From NCBI GenBank assembly GCA_038521865.1, contig JBCBKO010000002.1:496001-560000 (forward strand): DNA of 64,000 nt, written 5' to 3'. Positions 16,877-25,170 of this stretch are shown here, piece by piece. The stretch is from CALBPI01 sp038521865. Lineage in GTDB: Bacteria > Pseudomonadota > Gammaproteobacteria > Steroidobacterales > Woeseiaceae. The translations under genes were made by a program, and so were the position numbers. The stretch's first letter is position 1. Each line of letters opens with the position of its first letter. The notes under the pieces were generated by a model. It was given only the letters and a program-made list of their open reading frames with translations, searched no databases and was not told where the DNA came from.

Positions 16877-19044
16877 GAACTTCCCTCCCCCTGGGACCCT
16901 TTGCTCGGCACGATTTCAAATCGTGCACCGAGCGATGCCGACGAATCTCCGCCGACCCATAACTCAAATTCACCGGGCTCAACTGCCCAACGGTCCCGCC
17001 TTCCATAAAAGCCGAGCGCTGTGCTCGGCAGTTCGAATGTGACTTCCCGCTCCGAATGCGCCGGCACCGATACCTTCTGAAAATCCTTGAGCTCACGCAC
17101 CGGTCGAGTGACGCTGCCGACGAGATCGCGTGTATAGAGTTGCACCACCTCATCACCGTCGCGATCACCATGATTGACTAACTTCACGGTGACGGTCAGC
17201 GATTCGCCTATTGCCAAAGCATCCGTCGACAATCGCAAATGATCATAGGTGAATCGACCGTAAGACAAACCGAACCCAAAGGGGAACAACGGGCGGTAGC
17301 CCGCGTCGAGATGATACGTACACATGCCGACGGAGGTTTGAGGCGCGTACGTATCCAGCGAATCGATGTGTGCGATTTGATCATCAGAAGGCGGCTTGCC
17401 ACCGTTTTTGTGGTTGTAGTGAATCGGTATCTGACCCACGACACTGGGGAAGCTCACCGGCAACTTGCCTGAAGGTGAGGCATGACCGAGCAGCAGGTCG
17501 GTCAAGGCGGGGCCCGCTTGAACGCCAGGATGCCAGGCGTAGAGCAGTCCGTCGAAAGCGTCGACGATACTGCCCAGTGTCAACGGCCGTCCCGCCATAA
17601 TGACCCCGACCACCGGTTTGCCAAGGGCTTTGACCGCCCGCACCAGTGCCATCTGTGCACCGGGCAAATCAATATCAGCGCGGCAATGCGCCTCGCCCGA
17701 CAAAATGGACTCTTCGCCAAGCGCCAGGATCACAACCTCCGCACATTCCGCCATTTCGAGCGCCTGCTCTAGGTCGGGCATCTCTTTTGATCGGGAAGTC
17801 TCAAGAACACGCAAGTAGTCGAGCGTTACATGCGCCGGCAATGCGTCGGCTAACGCATCCTTGAGCGTGACACTCAGGTTGGCGTCGCCATCGAATACCC
17901 ACGTGCCCAGTTGCTGATAAGGCGCATGGGCAAGCGGGCCCAACAATGCGATACGCGATATTGAGTCAGGCTGAAGCGGTAGCACGTCTGCTTCGTTCTT
18001 GAGCATTACCACACTCTCCCGCGCCAGCGATCTTGCGACATCAAGCGTGCGAGCAACGTCCAGAACAGGTAGTTGGGCTTCGGCAATACACGGATTCTCG
18101 AATAAACCGAGTTTGAACTTGGTGGTCAGCACGTGACTGACGGATCGGTCCAGGGCCGCCATATCGATCTCACCGTCCTCCAGAAGCTGTGCAAGGTGTT
18201 CGGAAAAGCAACGACCCGCCATCTCCATATCGACACCAGCACCGAACGCTTCTGCAGCGGATTCGCGATCACCGGGCGTAAGTCCGTGGATCGACAGCTG
18301 TGCTACGGAGTCCCAATCGCTGACTACGAGGCCTTCGAATCGCCATTCATCACGGAGCACGTCACGTAGAAGAAAGTCGTTTGCGGTCGCCGGAACACCG
18401 TCGATATCGCAGAACGATGTCATCAACGTCGCCACACCGGCATCAACTGCCGCTTTGAACGGCGGCATGTAGGTATTGCGTAATTCGTTTCGCGTAACGT
18501 TGGTCGTTGCGTAGTCGCGTCCACCATCGACCTCGCCGTAGCCAGCGAAGTGTTTCGCACACGCTGCGATTGCGCCTGGCGCGCTGAGGTCATCGGTTTG
18601 ATACCCGCGAACCATCGCGACCGACATCGCACTCGCAAGCACCGGATCCTCGCCCGGGCTCTCGGCGATCCTGCCCCATCGAGGATCGCGAGCAACATCG
18701 ATCATCGGCGCGAAGGTCCAGTTGATGCCAGCGTGAACCGCCTCCTCTGCCGACAGCCTTGCCGCTGTCTCGACCAAATCCGGGTTCCAGGACGCCGCCT
18801 GACCAAGTGGGATCGGCATAACATGGCGAAATCCGTGGATGACATCACGGCCGACCAACAGGGGAATGCCAAGTCGACTCTCTTCAACAGCGATCCGCTG
18901 GAGTTCGTTTACGACGCTTCTATCGGCATTGTTCAGCACCGAGCCGATCTCACCGGCACGCAAAAGATCGCCGAGATACTCTGGCGGATAACCCCAGCTG
19001 GCATCCAGCTGAACCAGTTGTCCTACCTTCTCGGCGACGGTCAT
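16873..19044 (-). CDS. GH3 beta-glucosidase
   Basis: 723 residues from the first ATG, with all three GH3 parts: N-terminal barrel, alpha/beta sandwich and C-terminal fibronectin-III-like domain (about 620-715). GLVVSDWDSV holds the nucleophile Asp (D243 in this numbering). KHFAGYGEVDGGRDY and RDPRWGRIAESPGEDP are family signatures. No signal peptide is evident, so it may be cytoplasmic. In-frame sequence upstream of the ATG reads IPKKVAALLDKMTVAEKVGQ, exactly how GH3 proteins begin. The true start therefore probably lies at about 19116, where no ATG, GTG or TTG exists but an ATC has a strong Shine-Dalgarno. Removes terminal glucose from beta-1,3-gluco-oligosaccharides. First gene of the GH3-GH17-LysR operon. 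Confidence 0.93.
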   Translation of the reverse strand: MTVAEKVGQLVQLDASWGYPPEYLGDLLRAGEIGSVLNNADRSVVNELQRIAVEESRLGIPLLVGRDVIHGFRHVMPIPLGQAASWNPDLVETAARLSAEEAVHAGINWTFAPMIDVARDPRWGRIAESPGEDPVLASAMSVAMVRGYQTDDLSAPGAIAACAKHFAGYGEVDGGRDYATTNVTRNELRNTYMPPFKAAVDAGVATLMTSFCDIDGVPATANDFLLRDVLRDEWRFEGLVVSDWDSVAQLSIHGLTPGDRESAAEAFGAGVDMEMAGRCFSEHLAQLLEDGEIDMAALDRSVSHVLTTKFKLGLFENPCIAEAQLPVLDVARTLDVARSLARESVVMLKNEADVLPLQPDSISRIALLGPLAHAPYQQLGTWVFDGDANLSVTLKDALADALPAHVTLDYLRVLETSRSKEMPDLEQALEMAECAEVVILALGEESILSGEAHCRADIDLPGAQMALVRAVKALGKPVVGVIMAGRPLTLGSIVDAFDGLLYAWHPGVQAGPALTDLLLGHASPSGKLPVSFPSVVGQIPIHYNHKNGGKPPSDDQIAHIDSLDTYAPQTSVGMCTYHLDAGYRPLFPFGFGLSYGRFTYDHLRLSTDALAIGESLTVTVKLVNHGDRDGDEVVQLYTRDLVGSVTRPVRELKDFQKVSVPAHSEREVTFELPSTALGFYGRRDRWAVEPGEFELWVGGDSSASLGARFEIVPSKGSQGEGSS

Positions 19045-19113
19045 TTTATCGAGCAGTGCCGCTACCTTTTTCGGTATGTCGGCACCCTGCCCTGTGTCGT
19101 GCAGATTCGCGCT

Positions 19114-19130
19114 GATCGCTTGTCCCCTTT
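19114..19130 (-). promoter_or_regulatory. Shine-Dalgarno plus ATC, candidate non-AUG start of GH3
   Basis: The minus strand reads AAAGGGGA, six bases, then ATC in the GH3 frame. The in-frame upstream stop (TAG) falls at 19158-19156, inside the proposed -10, so translation must begin between there and 19044. No ATG, GTG or TTG lies in that interval; a CTG at 19137 is the other option, without a ribosome site. Confidence 0.5.
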
Positions 19131-19164
19131 GCCACAGCGCTGACGGATCGCCGTTCTAGCAACG

Positions 19165-19182
19165 TTTGACAGCGCTGTCAAA
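19165..19182. promoter_or_regulatory. LacI-type operator in GH3/symporter divergent promoter
   Basis: TTTGACAGCGCTGTCAAA is a perfect 18-bp palindrome that carries a TTGACA -35 box on both strands. On the minus strand TAGAAC (19158-19153) lies 17 bases on, a fair -10 for GH3. On the plus strand CAGTAT lies 17 bases on toward the symporter. One bound repressor could shut both promoters. Confidence 0.85.
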
Positions 19183-19238
19183 GGCCGTCAGTATCGCATG
19201 CCTGCATATGCCTTGGCTCGTCGGGGGGGATCGACCAC

Positions 19239-20714
19239 ATGGCAAATCAAGAAGCGCACGCGACTGCGCCTGAAGACCGCATACCGTTAACGCACAAAGT
19301 GGCCTATGGGCTAGGCGCATTCGTCAACAACACGTTGGCCGACGCCATAGGCCGCATGATGATCGTGCTGAATCTCGGGCTCGGCATGAACCCAGCACTG
19401 GTGGGGTTGTTGGGTTCATTACCACGTCTTGTCGATGCTCTGACCGACCCTTTGATGGGTTACATCTCTGACAACACGCGGTCCCGAATGGGACGTCGCA
19501 GACCCTACATGCTGGTCGGAGCGATCGTGGTTGGCATCTGCTTCGCCCTGCTTTGGCAGCTCCCCGTCGGCAAGAGTGAGGCGTTTTATTTCAACTTCTT
19601 CCTGATTGGCTCGCTGATCTTCTTTGCTGCCTACACGGTGTTCGCGACGCCGTGGGTCGCGCTGGGTTATGAGCTGACGCCGGACTATTACGAGCGCACG
19701 CGCCTGATGGGCGTCCAGAACTTCATGGGCAACCTCGCGTACATCATTTCGCCGTATTTCCTCTTGATTATGTATGCCGACCTTTGGGGCGGTGATGTCA
19801 TGGTCGGCGCCTCAAGACTGGCCATTGTGATCGGTGTTGTCGCCATCACGCTCGGGGTCGTGCCTGCCATTGTGCTCCGAGAGCGCTACGTCCCACCTGA
19901 AGTGGACGAGAATGCGCCGAAGCAGAGTCTCGGCGACGTGGTACTCGGCTTTTTTAAGGCGTTTTTGATTACGCTCAAGTTCAAACCGTTCTTGAAGCTC
20001 TGTGCAGCAACGTTTCTCGTATTCAACGGCTTTATCCTGATCGCCGCATTCCAGTCTTACGTGATCATCTATTACGTGTTCGGTGGCGACCAGAAAGCAG
20101 GCGCCGCTTTCGTCGGCCACTCCGGACTTGTGCAGACCATTGCGGCACTTTGCGCCATCGCCATCATTACCTATCTCGGCACAAAGATCGGGAAACGAAA
20201 GACCTTCTTCTTTGCTATTGGCATCTCCGTCGTTGGATATCTGCTCAAGTGGTTTTGCTACACGCCGGAAAACCCATGGTTGTGCCTGATTCCTGCGCCT
20301 TTGATGGCGTTCGGTCTGGCAGGCTTGTTTACCCTTATGCCATCGATGGTGGCCGATGTGGTTGACGCCGATGAGCTGAACACTGGTGAGCGCCGCGAGG
20401 GGATGTTCGGCGCGATCTTCTGGTGGGTGGTCAAACTCGGGCAATCCGTGGCAATTCTCGGCGGCGGTATTTTGCTGAACGCGACGGGTTTTAACGTCGA
20501 ACTAGAGGGGAACCAAACGGAGAACGCGATCATGTTGATGCGACTCTCAGACGCGGTGATCCCGGCCGCCGCCTCGCTCATCGCTATCTGGGCGGTCGCG
20601 TCATTCTCAATTACCGAGGAGCGCGCGCACGAGATTCGAGCAGAGCTTGAGTCGCGACGTGGCACTTTGGGTGGCAATGACCTGGATGGCGACGCAGAGC
20701 CCGCGCCGGCTTAA
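19239..20714 (+). CDS. GPH-family sugar:cation symporter (MFS)
   Basis: 491 residues with about 12 hydrophobic segments. The N-terminal PLTHKVAYGLGAF, the DALTDPLMGYISDNTRSRMGRRRPYM loop and PSMVADVVDADELNTGERREGMFGA are hallmarks of the glycoside-pentoside-hexuronide family (melibiose/glucuronide type). A run of G (GGGGGGGA) stands 8 bases before the ATG. It diverges from the GH3 gene across the palindrome at 19165. By context it brings glucose disaccharides or short beta-1,3-glucans through the inner membrane with Na+ or H+. Its 3' end nearly touches the convergent ThuA-like gene (3-base gap). Confidence 0.92.
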   Translation: MANQEAHATAPEDRIPLTHKVAYGLGAFVNNTLADAIGRMMIVLNLGLGMNPALVGLLGSLPRLVDALTDPLMGYISDNTRSRMGRRRPYMLVGAIVVGICFALLWQLPVGKSEAFYFNFFLIGSLIFFAAYTVFATPWVALGYELTPDYYERTRLMGVQNFMGNLAYIISPYFLLIMYADLWGGDVMVGASRLAIVIGVVAITLGVVPAIVLRERYVPPEVDENAPKQSLGDVVLGFFKAFLITLKFKPFLKLCAATFLVFNGFILIAAFQSYVIIYYVFGGDQKAGAAFVGHSGLVQTIAALCAIAIITYLGTKIGKRKTFFFAIGISVVGYLLKWFCYTPENPWLCLIPAPLMAFGLAGLFTLMPSMVADVVDADELNTGERREGMFGAIFWWVVKLGQSVAILGGGILLNATGFNVELEGNQTENAIMLMRLSDAVIPAAASLIAIWAVASFSITEERAHEIRAELESRRGTLGGNDLDGDAEPAPA

Positions 20715-20717
20715 GGG

Positions 20718-21476
20718 TCAAACGATTTCGCGTTTCAACCAACGGATACCGCGGCGCAGGAGTTCATAGAACTCCGGATATTTCCAGGCGCCGCGGTCTT
20801 CGGTCCGCCACCAATCGATCAGTGGCTTCATGTCGTGGTGGCCACGAGCATGACCAATCGAGAGATACAGCACGGCGCCTTCACCATGCGACTTGATGTA
20901 ACAAATCGGGTGTTTTCCGGGGGCGTCTTTGCCCTCCACGAAACCAGGGCTCTCGACCGTGCACTCAGTTTCCATCAGAACCTCGAGCGGGCCGTGTAGC
21001 TCAAGATGGTAGAGCTCGTCATCGGTTTCGAAATTTCCAACCCCGGCGACCAGTGGATGCTCGGGCTTGACCACTGTTACAGGATACGGCGCGATGGGCG
21101 GATGGCTCACAAACTGCGAGCCGACCAGGTCCATAAACAACGGCGCACAGCGCGGTGCATCCCATAACCGGTCTTCACGCAATTGCAGAATCGAGTTGGT
21201 GCCGTGCAGCGCGTACCAACGCCCGCCAGCAATCAACCAGGCGCGCAGCACTTCCTGTGCGCCCTGCGAGGGCATCACATCGGAGGTGTAAGTGATCAGG
21301 CAGTCAGCCTTCTGGATTGCGTCCAACTGCTCGTAGTCCTCAAAGACACGGACACGAATGTTCGAGTCCTCCGCGAGCAACTTCATGATCTCAAGCCTTG
21401 CGAAATCAATGTCGTGATAACTGCCAGCGGCGATAAGGACACAGTCGATCTGCGCGGGGTGCTCTGTCTCAGCCAT
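20718..21476 (-). CDS. ThuA-like domain protein
   Basis: 252 residues from ATG 21476; a longer reading from a TTG at 21512 lacks support. Single ThuA-type domain with the glutamine-amidotransferase-like fold: VLIAAGSYHDIDFARL, DCLITYTSDV, WLIAGGRWYALHGTNS, DDELYHLELHG, GEGAVLYLSIGHARGHHDM. ThuA proteins are linked to disaccharide metabolism in rhizobia and are widespread near sugar-catabolic genes, but their reaction remains unclear. No signal peptide, so probably cytoplasmic. Separated from the protease gene upstream by a terminator at 21517. The function within sugar catabolism is inferred only from family and position. Confidence 0.85.
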   Translation of the reverse strand: MAETEHPAQIDCVLIAAGSYHDIDFARLEIMKLLAEDSNIRVRVFEDYEQLDAIQKADCLITYTSDVMPSQGAQEVLRAWLIAGGRWYALHGTNSILQLREDRLWDAPRCAPLFMDLVGSQFVSHPPIAPYPVTVVKPEHPLVAGVGNFETDDELYHLELHGPLEVLMETECTVESPGFVEGKDAPGKHPICYIKSHGEGAVLYLSIGHARGHHDMKPLIDWWRTEDRGAWKYPEFYELLRRGIRWLKREIV

Positions 21477-21516
21477 GCGAGGGAGCTTGTGCCACTGACC
21501 GACCCGGGTCAACCCG

Positions 21517-21553
21517 AAAGAAAAAGGGGCACAACGCCGAAACGCTGTGCCCC
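21517..21553 (-). terminator. Intrinsic terminator of the S8 protease gene
   Basis: Minus strand GGGGCACA ... TGTGCCCC, an 8-bp GC-rich stem extended by two pairs after one mismatch, then UUUUUCUUU. It lies 29 bases past the protease stop and before the ThuA-like gene. Confidence 0.85.
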
Positions 21554-21581
21554 GCTCCTCCCCCTCAGAAGGAAACGCTTT

Positions 21582-23672
21582 CTAGGGCGACCACTGTGCT
21601 GAGAGGTCAACTCCCGAGAAGGTCTGATACGCCCGAATGCCGATATGCCAGGTACCTGCCTGCGGGTTGGTGATCGTGCACACCTCGTTGTTGCCGTTCA
21701 GGTACGGACGACAGTCGTAGCGCGAGGTCGATGGCTGACTGCCGAAGCGCAGATACAAGTCAGCGTCACCACTGCCACCAGAGATTTGCACCTGGAATGT
21801 GGACATGCCCGGGGGAATATCCACGGTATAGCGAAGCCAGTTGCGACGCGATGCGGACAGATTGTTCAAACCGGCCGACCCGCCCTCGGCACCACCGCCA
21901 CTGCTCGGCTCGTCGAAGCTCGCGGTCAACGTCACGCCGGAGAACGTACTCCAGGCACGCACCAGCACATGGTAGGTGCCTTCCTGGACATTCGAGATAT
22001 CACAGGTTTCGTTGTTGCCATTCAAATACGGGCGGCAATCATAAGTCGATGTTGTTGGCGCAGCGCCGAATCGAACATACAGGTCTGCATCTCCGGAACC
22101 GCCAGCGATCTGGAACGATAGATTACCCGCACCGGCAGGCACGTCGATCGTAAAGCGAAGCTCGCTACCGGTGCTCGCAGCCAGACCCGTTTCGGGGACA
22201 CCGTTCTCAAGTACTGGGTCGCTGGAGCCACCACCACCGCCGCCTGTCAGCGTAGCTACCGCAGCAGCCGCGTCGGCGATGCCAGCGCCACACTGAGAGC
22301 AGGTCGCAGGAAACGCGCGCGCCGTAGATGTGATCGTCGACTCGATTTGATCAGGCGTCAGGCTCGGGTCAAGCGCCTTCAACATCGCAGCAAGACCGGC
22401 GATATGCGGCGCTGCCATGCTCGTACCCTGATAAAACGCATAGTTGTTGCTGCCTGGCGTTGTGCTGCCGCTGTTCAACGTGGACAAGACGCCATTCGAG
22501 GCACTCGCGCGCACATCACCGCCCGGTGCTGCCACATCGACATCCGCTCCGAAGTTCGAGTAATACGCACGACCACCGTTACGGTTGGTCGAGGCGACCG
22601 TGATAACGCCGGAACAGTTTGCCGGGTTGAATCCCGATGCGTTCTGGTTGGAGTTGCCGGCAGCAACAACGATCGTCGCGCCGTTAGCGCGTGCAACATT
22701 GATCGCGGATTGCGTCGTCGTCGAGCAGGCGCCGCCGCCACCCAGGCTCATGTTGATGACGTCCGCCGGGTTTGCGTTGGTCGGCGTACCCGCCACACTG
22801 CCACCCGAAGCCCAGATGATGCTGTCTGCAATATCCGACGTGTAACCGCCGCAGCGACCGAGGGCGCGCAACGGGACAACCTTGGCACCGTAGGCAACGC
22901 CAGCGACACCGGTGCCGTTATTGGTCACGGCGGCTACGGTGCCAGCGACGTGGGTGCCATGCCAACTGGAACTGCGAGCCGGTTGACCCGGACCACATTG
23001 CCCCGCTGTGGAGAAGTCGCCCGGATCAGTTGCGTCACTGTCACGCCCATCCCCGTCGACGGAAACAAACGTATCGCTGATCATGTCGTAACCGGGCAGA
23101 AGATTGCCCGCGAGATCGGGATGCGCCCGGTAACCCGTGTCGATCACCGCAACCACGGTTCCGGCACCGGTCGTGCTATCCCACGCCAGCGGCAAATTCA
23201 GGCCACCGGTCGGTTCGAAGTAATGCCATTGCTCGTTGTAGCGCGCGTCGTTCGGCGTTGCCATCGGCTGCAGCAGCAAATCCGGCTCCGCGTACTCGAC
23301 ATTCGGGTCCGCCTGAATCTTCGCCAGCATGAGCTTCAACTCGGCGGGCTTGCGCCACTGTGCGATCCGGTAGACCGCAGCGCCACTGGCAGCACGTCGC
23401 TTCAGTGTTACCTGCATGTTCATTGCCTGTGAGAGCACTCTGGCCTGATCGCCAGTATTGCCTGATGCGATCGTGGCACCGATCGGTGACTGACTCACCG
23501 CGAGCGATTTGTATTTCACGATGAACTGGTTGGTCGGTGGCGACTCAGCCAGTGTGGTGGAAGTGGTGGCAGGATCGGACCCACCCGCCATGGATACCGG
23601 CGATGCCAGCAAAGTCCCCAAAATGAGCGCCGTCGCGAGACGGCCCCGAGCAAAGATGCCCTTCGTCTTCAT
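21582..23672 (-). CDS. Secreted subtilisin-like S8 protease with two PPC domains
   Basis: 696 residues; ATG 23672 has AGGAG upstream and gives a signal peptide (to about residue 30). An I9-type inhibitor propeptide (about 48-150) is followed by the S8 domain: AVIDTGYRAHPDL (D178), HGTHVAGTVAA (H238) and GTSMAAPHIAG (S418), with the oxyanion Asn in VVAAGNSN. After a Gly/Ser linker come two bacterial pre-peptidase C-terminal (PPC) beta-sandwiches of about 85 residues. Both carry GGSGDADLYVRFG or a close variant and DCRPYLNGNNE. These often aid secretion or substrate binding and may be cut off later. An extracellular scavenging protease; ends at a clear terminator. Confidence 0.95.
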   Translation of the reverse strand: MKTKGIFARGRLATALILGTLLASPVSMAGGSDPATTSTTLAESPPTNQFIVKYKSLAVSQSPIGATIASGNTGDQARVLSQAMNMQVTLKRRAASGAAVYRIAQWRKPAELKLMLAKIQADPNVEYAEPDLLLQPMATPNDARYNEQWHYFEPTGGLNLPLAWDSTTGAGTVVAVIDTGYRAHPDLAGNLLPGYDMISDTFVSVDGDGRDSDATDPGDFSTAGQCGPGQPARSSSWHGTHVAGTVAAVTNNGTGVAGVAYGAKVVPLRALGRCGGYTSDIADSIIWASGGSVAGTPTNANPADVINMSLGGGGACSTTTQSAINVARANGATIVVAAGNSNQNASGFNPANCSGVITVASTNRNGGRAYYSNFGADVDVAAPGGDVRASASNGVLSTLNSGSTTPGSNNYAFYQGTSMAAPHIAGLAAMLKALDPSLTPDQIESTITSTARAFPATCSQCGAGIADAAAAVATLTGGGGGGSSDPVLENGVPETGLAASTGSELRFTIDVPAGAGNLSFQIAGGSGDADLYVRFGAAPTTSTYDCRPYLNGNNETCDISNVQEGTYHVLVRAWSTFSGVTLTASFDEPSSGGGAEGGSAGLNNLSASRRNWLRYTVDIPPGMSTFQVQISGGSGDADLYLRFGSQPSTSRYDCRPYLNGNNEVCTITNPQAGTWHIGIRAYQTFSGVDLSAQWSP

Positions 23673-24070
23673 GATCACTCCTAAACGAATTCGGAGTCGA
23701 AGGTCTTGCGCCAACTTGGCTCCGGTTAACACCGGTTTCGACGCTACGCTAGCTGTCGAAACTCGATCAACTGCGCATCTATTGCTATTTGTCGCCCATT
23801 TATAACATTTCGGAAGAATTCCCTACCATATCTGGGCGTTACGTTATGCAAAACAAATGTCAGGAATCTATGATTTTGTTTGTAACCAATGCGTTATCCT
23901 GACCAAATGCGCAAAAACGGTCCTTAACAGGCGGTACTGGGAGCGAAAATGAACGAGAAAGGGGGGGTGTTGCGCTATACAACCTAGGCGCACCAGCACC
24001 GATCAGCGTGGACGCACGAACTCGACTTACGCGCCCACGCCGATCTGGCCTGGTTGAACCACAAAACCCG
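23673..24070. other. 398-base intergenic region with protease promoter and a hairpin
   Basis: The part nearest the protease (23730-23900) is AT-rich compared with the window, as expected of a promoter, but I could not single out one convincing -35/-10 pair. The part near 24000 holds an imperfect hairpin (see 24001). No gene, RNA gene or known motif seen. Confidence 0.5.
24001..24045 (-). other. Imperfect hairpin 3' of the haem operon
   Basis: GATC-A-GCGTGG-A-CGC pairs with GCG-C-CCACGC-C-GATC, 13 pairs with two A/C mismatches around a 15-base loop, about 25 bases past the stop of the DUF6607-like gene. No U-run, so a terminator is uncertain; a 3'-protecting hairpin is as likely. Confidence 0.35.
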
Positions 24071-25144
24071 CTAGTAGCTACCCGTCGTCACAGAAGTGTC
24101 CGTCGTTTCAGCGACCGTTTCAGATCCATCGTGAGTATGCGTGTTGAGCACGTCATTGATCGCGATCAGTTGATCTTCACTGCTGGTCGTATCTGCCTGT
24201 TCGGCATGTCCAAACATCGCAGCGATGATGGGCATACCACTCACGTCGGTCGTCAGCTTCAATGTACCGGTTGCTGAGAGGCGCGCTTGCCACTCATCAC
24301 GCACCAGTGACCAGAATGCTGCCGTCTTCGACCAGTACTCATCAGCAGGAGTGAAGTCATACCCCTCAATATTGCGGTAGTGATTGAAGCCAAACTCGCG
24401 CACGATCGTACCCGTCGTTTCCTCGCCATCGCGAATGGTTTTGGTGTTGTCCTGCTCGTGCGTCCAACCCTGCGGCGTGATGGTGTGACGGTTCTCCGCA
24501 TTCATGGCGTTGTAGTCGCTTCGTACGGTGTACTCGCGCCTCGGTAGCGGGCGCCAGGTACGATCGCTGGTCCATGTGGAAACGCCATACTTGTGATTCC
24601 AGCGGCCGGTGCCACAGTATCGCGGTGCGTCGGACACCTCGAAGACACATTGCGTCCATGCGCCGGCTGTTTTTTCAGGCGCAAGGTCTCGAACGGTCCA
24701 GGTCTGATCGCTGGAGAACTCGAAGCGCTCGCTGGCTTCATACGTCCAGTCCTGTCGCCAGTGCTTGATGACGTGGCCCGACGGCGCCACGAGCAGGTGC
24801 TGCAAAACAATATGCGTCGGTGATTCCGAAACGACGACAACCGTCTCGTAACCCCCCGATGTCTTCTCAGTGAAGTCGGTGTAGCCAGCCGTCAAAGGCA
24901 CGGTCTCCTGGAAATCGAAATTCACACGGTAGTCGCCGCTCATAGCGAGGATCGCCAGACGATCCTGCTCTTGAGCGGTCTTCCCGTTCGCGATGCTCGC
25001 AAATCCAGAATTCGCGACGTATCGGTACTCCGGCGTCGATGCTACTTCCGCCACCGGCGCCGGCGCTGTCTCGGAAGGGATACTGGCACAGCCGCTCAAC
25101 ACGAGCGCCGCACTGATCATTGCCCCCATTTTTTTCAAATCCAT
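24071..25144 (-). CDS. DUF6607-like lipoprotein
   Basis: 357 residues; GGAGGACGAA precedes ATG 25144. Signal and lipobox (ALVLSGC) place it in the envelope. The mature protein has many Trp/Tyr/His residues in strands such as HVIKHWRQDWTYE, RWNHKYGVSTWTSDRTWRPLPRREYTVR and HTITPQGWTHEQDNTKT. I associate this pattern with the DUF6607 family, often found beside iron or haem TonB receptors; this is recall, not a search. Function unknown. It is last in the HemP-receptor operon, 26 bases after the receptor, so a role in haem handling at the outer membrane is a reasonable guess. Confidence 0.75.
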   Translation of the reverse strand: MDLKKMGAMISAALVLSGCASIPSETAPAPVAEVASTPEYRYVANSGFASIANGKTAQEQDRLAILAMSGDYRVNFDFQETVPLTAGYTDFTEKTSGGYETVVVVSESPTHIVLQHLLVAPSGHVIKHWRQDWTYEASERFEFSSDQTWTVRDLAPEKTAGAWTQCVFEVSDAPRYCGTGRWNHKYGVSTWTSDRTWRPLPRREYTVRSDYNAMNAENRHTITPQGWTHEQDNTKTIRDGEETTGTIVREFGFNHYRNIEGYDFTPADEYWSKTAAFWSLVRDEWQARLSATGTLKLTTDVSGMPIIAAMFGHAEQADTTSSEDQLIAINDVLNTHTHDGSETVAETTDTSVTTGSY

Positions 25145-25170
25145 TTCGTCCTCCGTTGTCTTTTCTGGGT

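Noticed and set aside
22347..23432. 361-codon plus-strand frame opposite the S8 protease
   Set aside because: Arginine- and histidine-rich translation typical of an antisense shadow; the protease triad on the other strand is unmistakable.
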